This document shows, in pieces, positions 11,272 to 23,202 of a stretch of 64,000 nt of DNA. Position numbers and translations under genes: made by a program. Origin of the DNA: Glossina fuscipes (lineage: Eukaryota; Arthropoda; Insecta; Diptera; Glossinidae). A model generated the notes under the pieces. It saw only the letters and a program-made list of their open reading frames with translations. It ran no database searches and was not told the DNA's origin. Position 1 is the first letter of the stretch. Every line of letters begins with the position of its first letter. The stretch lies in assembly GCF_014805625.2 (NCBI RefSeq), contig NW_024003855.1:1122801-1186800 (forward strand). The letters run 5' to 3'.

Positions 11272-13459
11272 TATTTTTAACATTTTAACGGAAAAAACAA
11301 CTTCTTTTAATTAACGTATTATTATTTAAATGTGCCAAATCTAGTATAAGAACAAATTACCTCCAGTTGTAATCTTATATTTTTGCTGTATGTACACTTT
11401 TTTATGTTATTTTATGTGGTTGAACTATATTTTTTGTTTAAAACTTTATCGTAATGCAAAAAAGTCATGAGCTGTTATTTTATATAAGTTTTTGTTTCTG
11501 AAGAAATATATTTTTTGACACTCAACCCATAAATGGAGTTTTTAATAAGACAAACCCCAAATTTTCGTCGTGTGTACAGACTTTATTGAGCTGCTGTATA
11601 TATGAATACGAACTGTAATAGAAAAGCAAATACTTGAATAAGGTGCTCGGCACAATTATTACGTTATGCGTTTGGGTGTTTCTGAGATAATATCTGTTGA
11701 TACATAGCTTACTTGCGTTGCTAAAGCAAAATTGCATGGTTAGCCTTTGCTTACGTTACTGAAGATAAGATATTAATAAAATGAAAACTCATTTTAAAAG
11801 CATATGACAACTTTATTTATTCTTGGTAACTTGATATAACAGTTAATAACACAATATTTATAATTAAGTAGCAATTTTTAACGTGATCATGCTTCAAGGT
11901 TTATGAGGAGCAATTTGAACGACAAAAGAAGATAGCGAAAACTTGACTTTAGTACTATGGCGTGGAGCGTTATCGCCGTTCGAAATGAACTGTGGGCTAA
12001 AAAGTAGATTGTAGAAACAGAACTCAGCATCACTACGGGACCGTGATACCAAAAGTGCCTCTAAATGAGAGATATATTGAAAAACTATTGTAAAAAATTG
12101 TAATAGTTATTATATTATGAACAATAAGTTAGTTTACATAAATAAATGAAAAAAAAAATTCACTTACAAAGAAAAGGATAAGAGCATAGAATTCATTTAT
12201 AATATAACAAATTCACCTTATGTTTTCTTGGGAGTTCGTGTTTCATCATTGTCGTTTTTCCCCTCTACATATTTGTCGCAAATTTTCGTTTAAAAGAGAC
12301 AGGCCTCCTTCCAAGATTAACTGCGCTAATTACTGTCAGCGCAAATCAATCAATCAAATCAATTTCGAAATTTATTTCGATCCTATTTGTTTTAATCCTA
12401 AAAGCAAATTTTGTTATATATGTAACGCTGATATACATATTGTATTAACTGATTCGACGCTATGAAACTAAAACTGCGTTATAGAATTTTACATGTAGCA
12501 TGATTGGGAAAATAAGCTTTACCTGAAAGTGCCTTCTGTTGGAATCCATGGAAAAGTGGTCTTTCGGCGATTTCGACCTTCCTTTGTTCATTTCAAGTAA
12601 ACACTATAGAAGTGGAATTCAACTATTGGTAAATTTTTTGTAGCATATAGCACTGTAGATATAGTATTCCACTCTTTTCTTTTTCCAATTCACTTGATCA
12701 CCTAAAAAACCTTTGTTGCGTACTGTTTCTTGTTTATATACCTCATTGATCTCTACTTCAATTATTTTTTTGCACACCTTAAAAATGTATAGCCGCATTT
12801 AGGTTATTTTCATTTAATGTTTCATCTGCTTTATTTCAATTAATTTAGCTTATTTCCTCCGCTTTTGTTATCAAACCGACATTGTTTTAATAAAAAGGAA
12901 GCAATTACTTTAAAGCCTAAAATATTAACGATATGATTTTGTTTTGTTTTCCTAAATACATCGTTGTTTACCGCTGAAAAACGATGCACGCCGAAATTTC
13001 AAATTTTTTAATAAATTTGTGCTCACGCATAAGCCAATTAGCTATCGCCTACCTTTAAATATACACAAGTAATATTATTTTGGCAGCTCGCAAACCACGC
13101 ATAACGCAAGCATTGTATTTTTCACTTATAACAAACACTTGCGATGCTTTCGGAATAATATGTTAAAAGAAAAATCCTTCGTTCTCATTTCATTCACACT
13201 TGATACACACGTCATCTCTGCAAACGGCAGCTGGACAATATTTGTGTTTTACCAGTGTTAGTGCAAAAAAAAGAGAATTTACATATTTAAAAAAAGGAAA
13301 AGAGGTTTAATAAAGTAATAAAATAACCAAAGAAAACAATTTTGAAGGGAGAAAAGGAGGGAAAGAAGAGGAATCTCTCGTGAGAGAAAAATTAATAAGC
13401 AATATATACATTAAATTTTTGGTTTTTCGTTGTGATTTTTACTTTTTTTTTTTGTTTTC
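11272..13459. other. AT-rich DNA, including the probable 5-prime leader of the next element
   Basis: 11272-11530 may be the left flank of the inverted Tc1-like copy, but no terminal repeat was verified. Positions 11703-11757 share a 'TTGCTAAAGC' block with the hairpin at 26203-26261. Open frames at 11522-11737 (minus) and 12220-12465 (plus) have no recognised motif. From about 13200 the sequence is probably the 5-prime UTR of the alpha element; the exact boundary cannot be seen. Confidence 0.4.
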
Positions 13460-13555
13460 CCCGTGATAACAACCAAAACAACATCAGCCCGTCTCGCAGT
13501 GGAGACTGGGTCTGATCTTATAACTACTGATAGAGACTGTTTTGCAGATCTTTAT

Positions 13556-14591
13556 ATGAATGCCACTGGGCGCACCAAGAGATCGAGGATGGGTGAGAAT
13601 AACCTTCTTTCATCTCCTAATGAAGAGGATAACGCAAATGTTTCAATTATGTCTAGTAAAGCGGCAGTCGACAAGCCCTCTGATTTGGGTGCCACAGCCG
13701 CCCCAAATCTCGAGATCAATTTGTACGATTGCCTTTCGAAGTGCAATTTCGTCGTTTTTGTCGAAACGTGCGCAGATGCAGAAGGAAATCGCATCCATCT
13801 CTATTCTCTATTTTTATGATTACTTGAAAGATTTCAACATGTATGGCTTACAAGAATTAAAAGTTATCATACCGAGGTCCTTCACTGAGAGATTTGGAGT
13901 CATTCGAAACATCGCATGCACATACAGTGTCGATGATATAATTAAAAACGCCGTATCCGATATTCCGATCAAGTCCGCTGTCCGTTTTCAAAGAAGAAAT
14001 CCCAATAACAAAGATGAGTGGATTCCCACTACCAGCATCAAAGTTGGCTTCAAAGGGAGAGCCCTCCCTAAATCCATAAAATTTAATTATTGTTATCTGC
14101 CGGTTGAGTATTTTGTACCCATTTTAAAGCAGTGCTTTAAGTGCGGTAGATACGGTCACGTGTCAAAATTCTGCAAAGCTAAAGAGAGCAGGTGTCTTAA
14201 ATGTGGGAAGTCTCCGAAGTGTGTGAACTGTGAGACGATAAGGTGTTTGTCCTGTGGTTCAGGTGAGCACAACACTCTAAGTATTGCCCCAAGAGGGAAC
14301 TTGAATCAAATATCAACAGGATCATGGCAATTAAAAATCTCTCGTATAAAGGTAAAAGAGAATTTTTCCGCAAATTATTTCGAATGTCTCGATGACATCA
14401 CCTATGACGACAATTTTCCTCCACTGGGGAACACGTCTGCAATTTCGACCAAGGATGATAATCAAAATGCCAACAAATTTTTAACTAGAAATAAATATAA
14501 TGCTGTCGTCAAAAGGAAATCGGTTCCTTGCAAATCTCCTCTCAGTTCACCCACCAAGCCTTCTCTCAATTCACCACCCAAGCCGCCTTGA
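13556..14591 (+). pseudogene. Alpha copy 1 ORF1 (nucleic-acid-binding, Gag-like)
   Basis: An ATG at 13556 is the first in the frame that reads 'MNATGRTKRSRMGENN' and on to 'CNFVVFVETCADAEGNRIHL'. Around 13800 the homologous reading moves to another frame, which continues 'DYLKDFNMYGLQELKVI' through to 14591. Three zinc-knuckle-like units follow: 'CFKCGRYGHVSKFC', 'CLKCGKSPKCVNC' and 'CLSCGSGEHNT'. These bind the element RNA in active relatives. The C-terminal quarter is Ser/Pro/Lys rich. An upstream open stretch from 13463 lacks an ATG. One frameshift breaks the protein. Confidence 0.8.
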
Positions 14592-14805
14592 ACAAGTCTT
14601 CGGCGTCCGATAATTTCAAACAACTATTTGCGGTCCTCAGAACTTGAAAGATTAATTCTCGCGATTCAAGAAAGTATCCGTCCGATGATCCCTCATAATC
14701 TTATTAAGGATTTGAAGAAAAAATGTCTGTCTGTGCCATTTCTTGCCCCGTTCAAGCACCCAGTACTACGAGGAAATCCGCTGGGGTTCTTTCTCAAGTT
14801 TCAAC

Positions 14806-15480
14806 ATGATATCCTTTTTACAATATAATATTCAAAGTGTTCGACGTAACCTATCGTTTTTGGATTTTTACTTAAACTCAAACAAGGTTGATTTCTGCAT
14901 CTTAAGTGAAGTTTTTCCGAAAGATGAAAATTGTTTTGAAGTTAACGTTGCGAATTATCCCTCAGCTACCAAATGCCGAAATGATGGCTAAGGCGGTGTT
15001 AGTGCATTAGTTAAGAAAGGTGTCAATTTTAGATGTATTCCCTATAACTCTGCCGTTGACTTCATCATCATCAAAACCATCAACCTGAAACCGAATCTTT
15101 TCATAGCCTCATGCTACTTTCCACCCAGTCTCGATGTGCAAACCTTTCGTGATGAGATTCAGAGATTATGCGACTTTCTTGACGGTGAACAAAATGTGAT
15201 TCTAGCTGGAGATTTCAATGCAAGACACCGCCTGTATGGCGATCAAGTCTCTACCAACAAAGGCAAGATCCTGGTAATTGCCATCAATTTCAGCAGTCTC
15301 AGTGTCTTAAATAATGACAATACTACCTTTCACTGTAACCGGAGTGCTCACACGGCCAGCAGTGTCTTGGATCTAACTTTCTCGAATTCAACTACTTTAT
15401 CTCTCTACTGGAATACGTCCAACGTCCAATACGTCCATTGGGAAAAGTCAGCACTCTCCCATTTTATTCCACAGTTGTAA
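14806..15480 (+). pseudogene. Alpha copy 1 ORF2: APE-type endonuclease
   Basis: The frame from the ATG at 14806 shows the endonuclease signatures in order: 'FLQYNIQSVRRN' (metal-binding Asn), 'DFCILSEVF' (catalytic Glu), 'GGVSALVKKG', 'FIASCYFPP', 'VILAGDFNARH' (catalytic Asp and Asn) and 'SSVLDLTFSN'. One in-frame TAA (14989-14991) replaces the residue before GGVS. The final SDH motif is shifted out of frame just before the stop at 15480. Apart from that stop and the C-terminal shift, the domain is well preserved, making it the best endonuclease in the window. Confidence 0.85.
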
Positions 15481-15526
15481 CAATTCCGTTAAGAAAATAG
15501 AAAATTTCATTTCACGCAACTTCCTT

Positions 15527-15843
15527 ATGGACCGTCTGTCTAAAGTTGATCTTCCTTCTGATTTATCATCAATTCACAATGCCTTTCAGTCTGCGATCAG
15601 GTCTGCTAGAACCAACTTTCCTGACATTGAGTCCTTCTCACGTAAACCTTGGTGGAACTCTTCCCTGTCAACACTTTTTCGCAAATACCAAGCTGCAAGG
15701 AAAAAAATGAGTAAATATGCCAATCCAGCCAACTACACTGAATATATGAAAACACTGAAAGAGTGGAGGTCTGCAGTTAGAAAGACGAAAAGGACAAATA
15801 GAGCTATCGCGATTAAAGATGTGGTAGCGGAAAAGTGCAAATA
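15527..15843 (+). pseudogene. Alpha copy 1 ORF2: endonuclease-RT linker
   Basis: An open 105-codon stretch contains 'FSRKPWWNSSLSTLFRKYQ', the conserved 'PWWN..L' segment between endonuclease and RT in I/Jockey LINEs, followed by a basic helical region. It breaks off at about 15843, where the sequence jumps straight to the PQG motif of the RT. The early RT motifs, including the first catalytic Asp, have been deleted. Confidence 0.75.
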
Positions 15844-16260
15844 TATGGGGGTATCCCACAAGGCAGTTGTTTAAACCCCACACTCTTCAATTTAGACGCA
15901 GCTTCTTTGCGTGATCTTCAAGACGACAAAACTCATATTCAATATGCAGATGATTTCCTAATTGTAACTCCAGACTAATTTTTTTCAGCTGCCGTCAATA
16001 ACCTCTCGATGAAAGCGAACTAGTTTTTCGATGCATGCGCTGATCTTAATCTATATTTTAACCCCAGCAAAACAAAAACTCTTTATTTTGCCAAAGGTTC
16101 TAAACGTGAAATCAAACTTCTTATCAAAGATACCCAAGTTAATCAAGTAAAATCTCTTCGATTTCTTGGGAGAATTTTAAATGACAGCTTAACCCTTCGT
16201 GGGCATTATGAAAAGGCGTTCAAAGATTGTCAGTCTGGATGCAACATCATCAAACTCATG
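15844..16260 (+). pseudogene. Alpha copy 1 ORF2: RT palm remnant with intact YADD
   Basis: 'YGGIPQGSCLNPTLFNL' is followed by 'THIQYADDFLIVTPD', with the YADD active site at 15943-15954, then in-frame stops at 15976-15978 and again before 'FFDACADLNLYFNPSKTKT'. The frame then runs on through 'RFLGRILNDSLTLRGHYEK' into the thumb. The deletion upstream removed the first catalytic Asp block, so the RT cannot be functional even though YADD is intact. Confidence 0.85.
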
Positions 16261-17511
16261 ACAAACAATCAGGCAGGCTTGCCTCCCAAAAATGCTTTGA
16301 CCGTTTACAAATCTTTAGTCAGGTCCAAAATTGAATTTGGACATTCCATATGTTGCAATTTCCCAAAATATATTGAGAAACGTATACAAGCATTTGAAAA
16401 CCGAATGTTGAAGCGTTGTATTAGACTGACCCCCTTAACTCCTCAACATATTCTCAATGTCATATCTGGTGACTGGTCCGTTTCCGAAAGAGTCCTTTTT
16501 TGCACTGCCAAGGAGTTAATTAAAGTCATGATCATAAATCCTTCCTTTTTTCAAGAAATTATATCTCTCAGTGATACTGTCACTTGCAGGTATACTTTTT
16601 GCTATCAAAAACTTTGTCATATTTTTGATATGTTAGATTCAATTCCTCCTTTGAATATCATTACCAGCAAATGCAGAGTCTTCATGAACATTCTCGAATC
16701 CATCTCTACCTCAAAACATAATGTCAACTTCTCTTGTATGAGGATGTTATGCCAAGAAAAGATCCTTTTTTATTACAACAACGGCTACGATATATATGCC
16801 ACCGGCAGTTCCGTCGGACGTAATGTATCTGGCTTCTCGGTCGTGAAACATCTATCCAAAACAGTACATCGAGCCAAAGTGGCGGAGGAAGTTTCCTCTA
16901 CTTTTATTGAGTTGCTCGCCATTCGACATGCTAATAAGGTTGCTATCTATGATGGCATCAGAAGGTTTGTTATTTTTTCTGAGAGCAGGTCAGCTTTACG
17001 TCTAATAAATAAAAGAGATGCAGAGAATCAATATGTGTTTGATATTCATAAGATGTTGCATGAATCTCAAGTGGATGACTGTCACCTCGTTTGGGTACCT
17101 GGCCACTGCGGTTTCTTCTTAAATGTAAAAACCGACTTTCATGTAGGGAGAGCTCGTGTTGATGGGACAATTTTGTCCATCAAATACACTCCCAATGAAG
17201 CAATTCGGGCAATTCGTAACCACATCCTTTAACAGCTAAACGAGAAATTTAAAGAGATCGCGCGCGTTAAATCCAATCGTCTTTTCTATAAATTAAATCC
17301 CACATTTCAATTTAAACCCTTTTCTAAATCTTCTTTTAATTCCTGGGAAATCAAAATTCTTTATAGACTCATGAGTGGTCACACTTATGACAAAGTTTCT
17401 TTAAAAATGATTCGTGCGACACCATGTGATGTTTGCAAAGTTTGCAATGTTGTTGAGTCTGTTGAGCATCTAATCTTTAGATGTCACAGGCTTGATGGCA
17501 TTAGAGATTAG
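16258..17511 (+). pseudogene. Alpha copy 1 ORF2: thumb, RNase H and Cys/His tail
   Basis: The frame is open for 324 codons, then has one TAA (17230-17232) and continues in frame to 17511. RNase H landmarks: 'DIYATGSSVGRNVSG' (the first catalytic Asp of TDGS is replaced), 'SSTFIELLAIRHA' (Glu kept), 'FVIFSESRSALRLI' (Asp to Glu), and 'LVWVPGHCGF..N...D'. After the stop comes 'SWEIKILYRLMSGHTYDK' and a terminal knuckle, 'CDVCKVCNVVESVEHLI', then C. RNase H in the I group is thought to remove template RNA during integration. Two of its acidic residues are changed. Confidence 0.85.
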
Positions 17512-17830
17512 AAAAGCTAATTTATCCTTTTAGAATTTTTTTCTTCCTTTTCTTTTGCTTTTGCGTTCAATCATCTTCTATTACCATAGCATTCCTTTTT
17601 TGTTTTCAGCCAAAGATTGCAACACTGTTTGACTTTCAAAGTCTCAACAAGCACAATTACACCCACACACAATTACACTTAACATGCTGGCTCCAATTAT
17701 TACGGCCGCTCTTTTTTTTGTTACGTTTTGTATGTAATTAAAATTACGACAGTTTATTATCTGGACGTATAAGCCACAAACCTATTGGCTTCGTCCATCT
17801 CCATGCAACATACAAAAAAAAAAAAGAAGA
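17512..17830 (+). other. Alpha copy 1 3-prime UTR and A-rich tail
   Basis: The pyrimidine-rich stretch after the last homologous codon ends in an A-rich tract at about 17812-17830. No coding potential was seen. Confidence 0.5.
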
Positions 17831-20079
17831 AAAATCCTAGGGAGCTATATTCAAAGAAGGGGACGCATTTAGTAAGTATAATAAAACAAAGTTACAATTA
17901 CTTGAATTCAATTTACATACGTTGTAGTTGAAAAGTGCAAAGGAGGTGAAAATCGCTGAAAAATCCCTTTAGCAGAGAATGAGCATTGTATGTGTCAACG
18001 CGTTACATTTTGTAGAATTAAACATGTTTGGAATAAATGGAAATTTATTTAGTTTTTTTATATATTTATTTAACTAAGCTTGTCATAGTCACGGGGTTGA
18101 AATGCACTTTTGTTAACATTGTTTTACCGATAACCTCCCACCTTTCCGTAAAGATGTCCTTCTCTATATCCATCGAAAGCATAGTGAAAATGTTTGACGG
18201 TCTTGCAATGGCAATAGCATCCATGGTAAATCTTGTAGAGGCTGTTTTAGTGTGCATGGCGAGGTTATTTTGATTTTGCCTGGAAAATTTTTTCGAAAAA
18301 TTTCGATCTTAGGAAACAATGTATATCCATCAGTGCATCAAATAAAGCACCTCATGCCAAGATGTTCATGAAGATTCTTCGTTCACACATCGAAAGTTTG
18401 AACTGTAAAACGGATGATATATTTTTGGATTGAGTGAGAGGTTTGGCGAGAAGAAATAACGGAGAAACAAATGACGAGTAAAGAGGCGTTTGTGCAAGTA
18501 TACCTATTGGAAACAAATTACAAATTAAGTTGTTAGGAGGTTATTGACGATTCTTATATATAAGAAGAAGACTTCGATATTGATTATGATGATGAAGCAG
18601 GTACATCGGAAATATCTATAACGAACGAAGCGTAAATGTAGAAACACTTTTCAGAATATATCATGTATGCAGAAATCATAAAAAAAGTACGCTGGGAAAA
18701 ATGTTTGACTTGAGACCCTGTTCACCACAAGCTAAGTGTGTGTTCTTATATAGGGCGCCCTGAAATTTACACCAAGATTTGAATTTGCCGCCATTTGTGT
18801 GAGAAGGAGAGAGAGAGTCATGCCCTTCCTTGTTGAATAATATTTCAAAAATAATAAGAGTTTGACGGTCACAGTTGGCGAATTTCGGACAAAATATTAA
18901 TTTAACTTCATCAACTATGGAGAGAGTACTTGGGTAATTTTTATGCGGTTATTTGAAGTCAAAGGTCTACGCCAGCAACGTTGAGTCAACGAAATTCAGC
19001 CATATATGCTATTCCATCCATAACTCTAGCTTATACACATGATGGTTCAATAAAAAAGTTATAATTAAAAAAAAATAAATCTGTCTTCGATGTAATTCAA
19101 ATTTTGCGTAAATTTTGGCACACGCTTTATGATTTTGAAGGTGGAGTTCACATGCTTACATGTATTACTTAATAAAATTTTAGGTATTTTAATTAATATA
19201 TTTTGTTGATATATCAATTTGGTAATTCTAATTTGTTAGAATATTTCAGGTTTTTTTGAAATAATGCAAGTGTTTTTGCATAGATCCCATTGGCAGAAAG
19301 CATAACTTTTTTGAAGTATTAATTTTCATTTTTTGCATTTTTTCTTTTATTTTATATCTTTTGTTGTCCAAACGTGTTATTCCAAATGGTTTATGACATA
19401 ATAAACTTCCAGACTTAAAAAAGGATTTGGTTCCATTTTTTTGATTCAACAGAAAATCGAAATATATTCGAAACGGCGAAAAAAGAAAATTTCGATCAGG
19501 AAGAAGTATTGTTATTTGCTGCGCTAATAAATAGCTTATTTCAAACATTACGCTGAATTGTGATAAAAAATCTTGTGAAGGTGTGCAAGAGACAACTTGA
19601 CACGTTGAGAATTGAAATTTAGACTTCAATGCGAAATCATTTTACAAGGCGACACAAGTAACTGTGTGTGCATTGTAGCTGAGAGAAAAAGTGCATTATA
19701 TCTAAAACAAAAAACAAAAGAAGAAAACAACTACTGAAGTGTTTGAAAAGGTAAAACACCGCAATTTGGAAAAATGAACAACGTTACATCCCATTGCGGA
19801 GTTTATCCTACTCATAGTACATCTCTACACACTCCGATTCCATTCCAAGTTTTCATAATTTGACTGTTTATCATATATGGGTCTACAAAACTTTATCTCG
19901 GAAATCTTGTCGGACTTTATCTCCCGAAAGTGGGGACATTAAAATCCCCAGGGCTAGAGCTTATGCTGACACCTGAGGTGAGTATTGCTTGTTTATCCAA
20001 TCCAAGAATAATACTTTACCAATAATCGAACTCGACCAAAATTTGTGTTATGATTTCATTAACTTCTTTTCGTCTTTAA
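17831..20079. other. AT-rich DNA between two LINEs
   Basis: No element protein was recognised. A possible minus-strand exon (18128-18279) is listed separately. A minus-strand frame of 127 codons (19246-19629) has no motif and is not called. GA repeats occur near 18805-18820. Confidence 0.4.
18128..18279 (-). CDS. Candidate exon, unknown
   Basis: On the minus strand an acceptor-like 'AAATTTTCCAG' precedes an open frame that reads 'QNQNNLAMHTKTASTRF' and 'DIEKDIFTERWEVIG', followed by a donor-like 'CG/GTAAAA'. Composition is more protein-like than its surroundings, but the peptide is not recognised and no partner exon was found. It could equally be an old transposon fragment. Confidence 0.18.
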
Positions 20080-20700
20080 CAAAGAAATAAAATTAAACAC
20101 ATCTGATGCGGCTACGGTAAATTCTTTTGCTGCCAATGCCTCACTTAACAATACTCGTCCCGTGTATATTCCATCCGAATTCTATAAAAATCCGTGGAAT
20201 TGTTTCCATCCCTTCAGATTTCACTAAATTTGAAATTTACTCCACTGCCTGCCCTAAAAGTCTACTTCAATTTGGATCCTTACCTGACTTCTGCAAATTT
20301 GCATGAAGCCAGTGCAGAAAAAGTGCAGAAGTCATGCGCTTCCTTAAATTTGATCAAAGCTCTTGTGTGCCTTTGGACACAGTCATAAGTTGTTCCGGGG
20401 ATGTTTTACCCTTCCATATCAGTTTGTAAGGCATTCATTTCACAATCAAACCCTGCGTCGAACTGATTTTACAATGCTGCAAATATTGGCGTTTCGGTCC
20501 CACGGATACAGTGTGCTCGCGTCAAAAGTCATTTCTGTGGTGTAAGCCATAAATGTATCCCGAATTTCCCTCAAGCTAAAAAATGTATCAATTGCAAGGG
20601 TCAACATTCATCTAATTTGAAAACGTGTCGTTCCTATAAAAAAAATGCAGAATCCAAAAAAGGTACAGCAGATCGTTTAAAGCCTCAAATACACACCTTC
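20080..20700 (+). pseudogene. NL2 ORF1 remnant with zinc knuckles
   Basis: Pieces in different frames read 'KPCVELILQCCKYWRFG' and, a little downstream, 'CGVSHKCIPNFPQAKKC' and 'CINCKGQHSSNLKTC'. The order Cys-x2-Cys ... His ... Cys is that of Gag-like knuckles of LINE ORF1. The first knuckle is split by a frameshift. The N-terminal half is barely recognisable. Confidence 0.6.
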
Positions 20701-21059
20701 TCTCGAGATTCTTACACTCATCCAAATAATCATTTTTCATTTTCTTTAGGACTGTTGTCTCTTTCCTAATGAAAAAGATGATAAAACCTGAAATCACCAT
20801 ACGTTCTTCTAATATAAAGTCCTCAAATCCTGAAATTATCACAGTCATCACAGACAATCTTTCGTCCGATTAAGAAATGGTCTTACTAACTCCTCAAACT
20901 TATCTCAAATTTCTGAACAAATTCAGCCATATTCAATGCCAAATCCTGCTCTAAAACAAATTCTATTATTACCTTTGTCACACGTTTATCTCGCGACCTT
21001 CATAGGAGTATTCTGAACAAACGACCCTCTACTGGTTGGTACTCCTTTTCTCACTCGGT

Positions 21060-21640
21060 CAATAATGAAAAGAGCTCCATTTAATTGCACTAGCATTCGT
21101 AACAAATCCAGAAAGCTTGAACAATATTTTTGTTGTAATCATACGTCCGCGGCTTGTCTTTCTAAACTTTGTTTAAGTCCAACGATTCATTTCCTACAAA
21201 AATTATAAGGTGGTAAGATTTGGTCGTCTCTCCAACTTCTCCCATTATGGTGGCAATTCTTATACCTAATAAACTTTCATTCTCTTATGCTTCTAATTTT
21301 GTAAATTGCGTACCTATTGAAGCTTGTAGCCGTACCATCCACACTTCCTTTGCGGAACTCTTGATCATAAGTTGTTACATTCTCACTAATCTTAATGTTT
21401 CTGATTCTGCAATTAAAAGTTTATTTTCGTTTAGATCGAACATATTTGCATTACTACGTAGTAATTTTAACCCTCACAATGTATGTTGGGGTACTCGTAT
21501 CTTCAATTCAAGATGCAGATAAATTCAAGATTTTCTTGAAACCAATGATTTAGTCTAACGAAATAATGATGATCCTACTCATTTTGGTTCAGCTTCTTGC
21601 ATAAATCATTCGATCTGTACACTTAATCTGAGTTTACTGG
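21060..21640 (+). pseudogene. NL2 endonuclease remnant
   Basis: 'APFNCTSIRNKSRKLEQYF' matches the N-terminal N..SIRNK...L segment of LINE endonucleases. Further on, 'LLIISCYILTN' and 'LRSNFNPHNVCWGTRI' occupy the position of S-Y-P and GDFN.HH..WG; Gly-Asp is now Arg-Ser, so the catalytic Asp is lost. 'QIQDFLETNDLV' and 'PTHFGSASCINHSI' follow in frame after a stop. Order and spacing make the call secure despite the decay. Confidence 0.7.
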
Positions 21641-21860
21641 TTACCTGAATGACCCTTAACGACACGTTAGATAGTTCTCACTGTCTAATTGAAATTTTTA
21701 TTTACATTCTATTACCAGTTGCTACTCACATACCCATGTTCCAACGTACATTAAACATTCTTTACTTAACAACATTATCCGTAACATTTCAAATACCATC
21801 CAAAGCAATGACTCTTCAGGGTGTTTCTTTGATATATTCTCAAACTCTTTCGCTAACGCT

Positions 21861-22888
21861 TTGAGTCGAAATGCTTCTAAAATCTCCACACAGCTCCTTA
21901 ACGAGTCCTGTGACAGCCTTGATGCACCTTCAAGTTCTATTCTCCCCTCTGTACATGATGAGGAATTTAATAATATTTTAATTACCGGTTATATATCCTC
22001 CTCCTGTTACAATTTCCAAATCTTCACCCATGCTTCACTTAAAGAAAAAACAATTCTTCACCAACTAATCTTAATTCCTACCTGTATTGCGTTACTTTCT
22101 ACCTTCAGAAAAATTTTCGGGAAAATGTTACATTCACATTTACAATGGTATCTCGAGTCTAAACGTATCCTCAGCAAATGTTCAATTTGGTTTTAGACGT
22201 TAAAGATCTGCCTAAGACAATATTGTCACTTTGCGGTCAGCAATTCAGCGTTTGCTAAGAACTACCGTCTCATTGCCTGCTTTCTGGACATAACCTCAGC
22301 GTTCGATTCTTCCAATATTATCATCTTAAATTCTATGCTTCTCTCTTTGAATCTCCTTACCAAAATCTGTAATTTACTACATGACTTTTTTCTCTATAAG
22401 AATATGTTAATTAACAACGATGAGTTTGTTGCACAAAGAAGATCTTTTACAGGTGTTCCTCAGGGATCTTTATTGAGTCCTCTTTATTTTAATTTATATA
22501 TTAACAAAATTTTCAGTTTCCTTCCTGAGAATATCGCAATTTTTGGCTATGTTGAAGATCTTGTCACTTTTAGTTCTAACTCTGATTCAGATCTGTGTAG
22601 GTGTACTTTGCAATCTGCGTCGACACTATTTCCTCTCGTCGTGAGTTACTCCAACTCACACTTTCAGTTAATAAGACCAAATGCGTGGTGTATTCAAAAA
22701 AAAAAAGGAGAGGACCTACGGTTGCTCTTCTTCTCTCTTACGCTTCGTCTATTTCGTTTGCTAAAACGTTCGACTTTTTAGGCTTTGTTCTTCACTCGAA
22801 CCTTTCTCTTGGAACTAACATTGACAAGATCGCCAAACAATGTTTTCGAATCATTAACGTATTGAAATCCATTTGTGGTATTTCTTGA
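21861..22888 (+). pseudogene. NL2 reverse transcriptase remnant
   Basis: RT blocks occur in order: 'ALLSTFRKIFGKMLHSHLQW' (the L.S...K..EK.L block), 'ACFLDITSAFDSS' in a shifted frame (first catalytic Asp kept), 'TGVPQGSLLSPLYFNLYINK', then 'AIFGYVEDLVTFSS' with the YADD box changed to YVED (22548-22559), then 'LSVNKTKCVVYSKKKRR' and 'FLGFVLHSNLSLGTNIDKI'. At least four frame changes separate them. Confidence 0.8.
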
Positions 22889-23202
22889 CCCTCCGATCCT
22901 TTTTGCATGATTACACTATATTTTGGCTTAGTCAGATTGAAATTAACATACGCTTGTTCGTTCTATTGGACATTTCAAATAAGGACCTTTTGAAACTATG
23001 CAGAATCCAATGGAAATGCCTTCGTCTGACAATTGGTGGCATGCAAGAAAATTCTTCAAGAAAATTTTCGTTTACTCGCCAATTTTTGATCTAATAAAAT
23101 TCTATTCGATGAGAATCATCCGGTCTTACCTTTCAGTTACGATCATCTATTACCCAATTCCTCTCTTTCCTTTTTTAAATTTTTGCTGATAAAATTAATA
23201 AT

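Larger units (their letters stand above)
13460..17830 (+). mobile_element. I-like non-LTR retrotransposon, family alpha copy 1
   Basis: This is the longest copy of a family found three times in the window. ORF1 carries CCHC knuckles. ORF2 has endonuclease, linker, a partly deleted RT, RNase H and a Cys/His tail. An RNase H domain plus a multi-knuckle ORF1 fits the I group of LINEs. The 3-prime end is set at the A-rich tail near 17812-17825. The element is dead: it has a frameshift in ORF1, stops and a frameshift in ORF2, loss of the first RT motifs, and mutated RNase H residues. Copy 2 (37790-39585, minus) and copy 3 (41331-43860, plus) share its distinctive peptides. Confidence 0.85.

Noticed and set aside
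19246..19629. 127-codon minus-strand frame
   Set aside because: One or two frames of this length are expected by chance in 64 kb of such sequence; no motif or splice logic.
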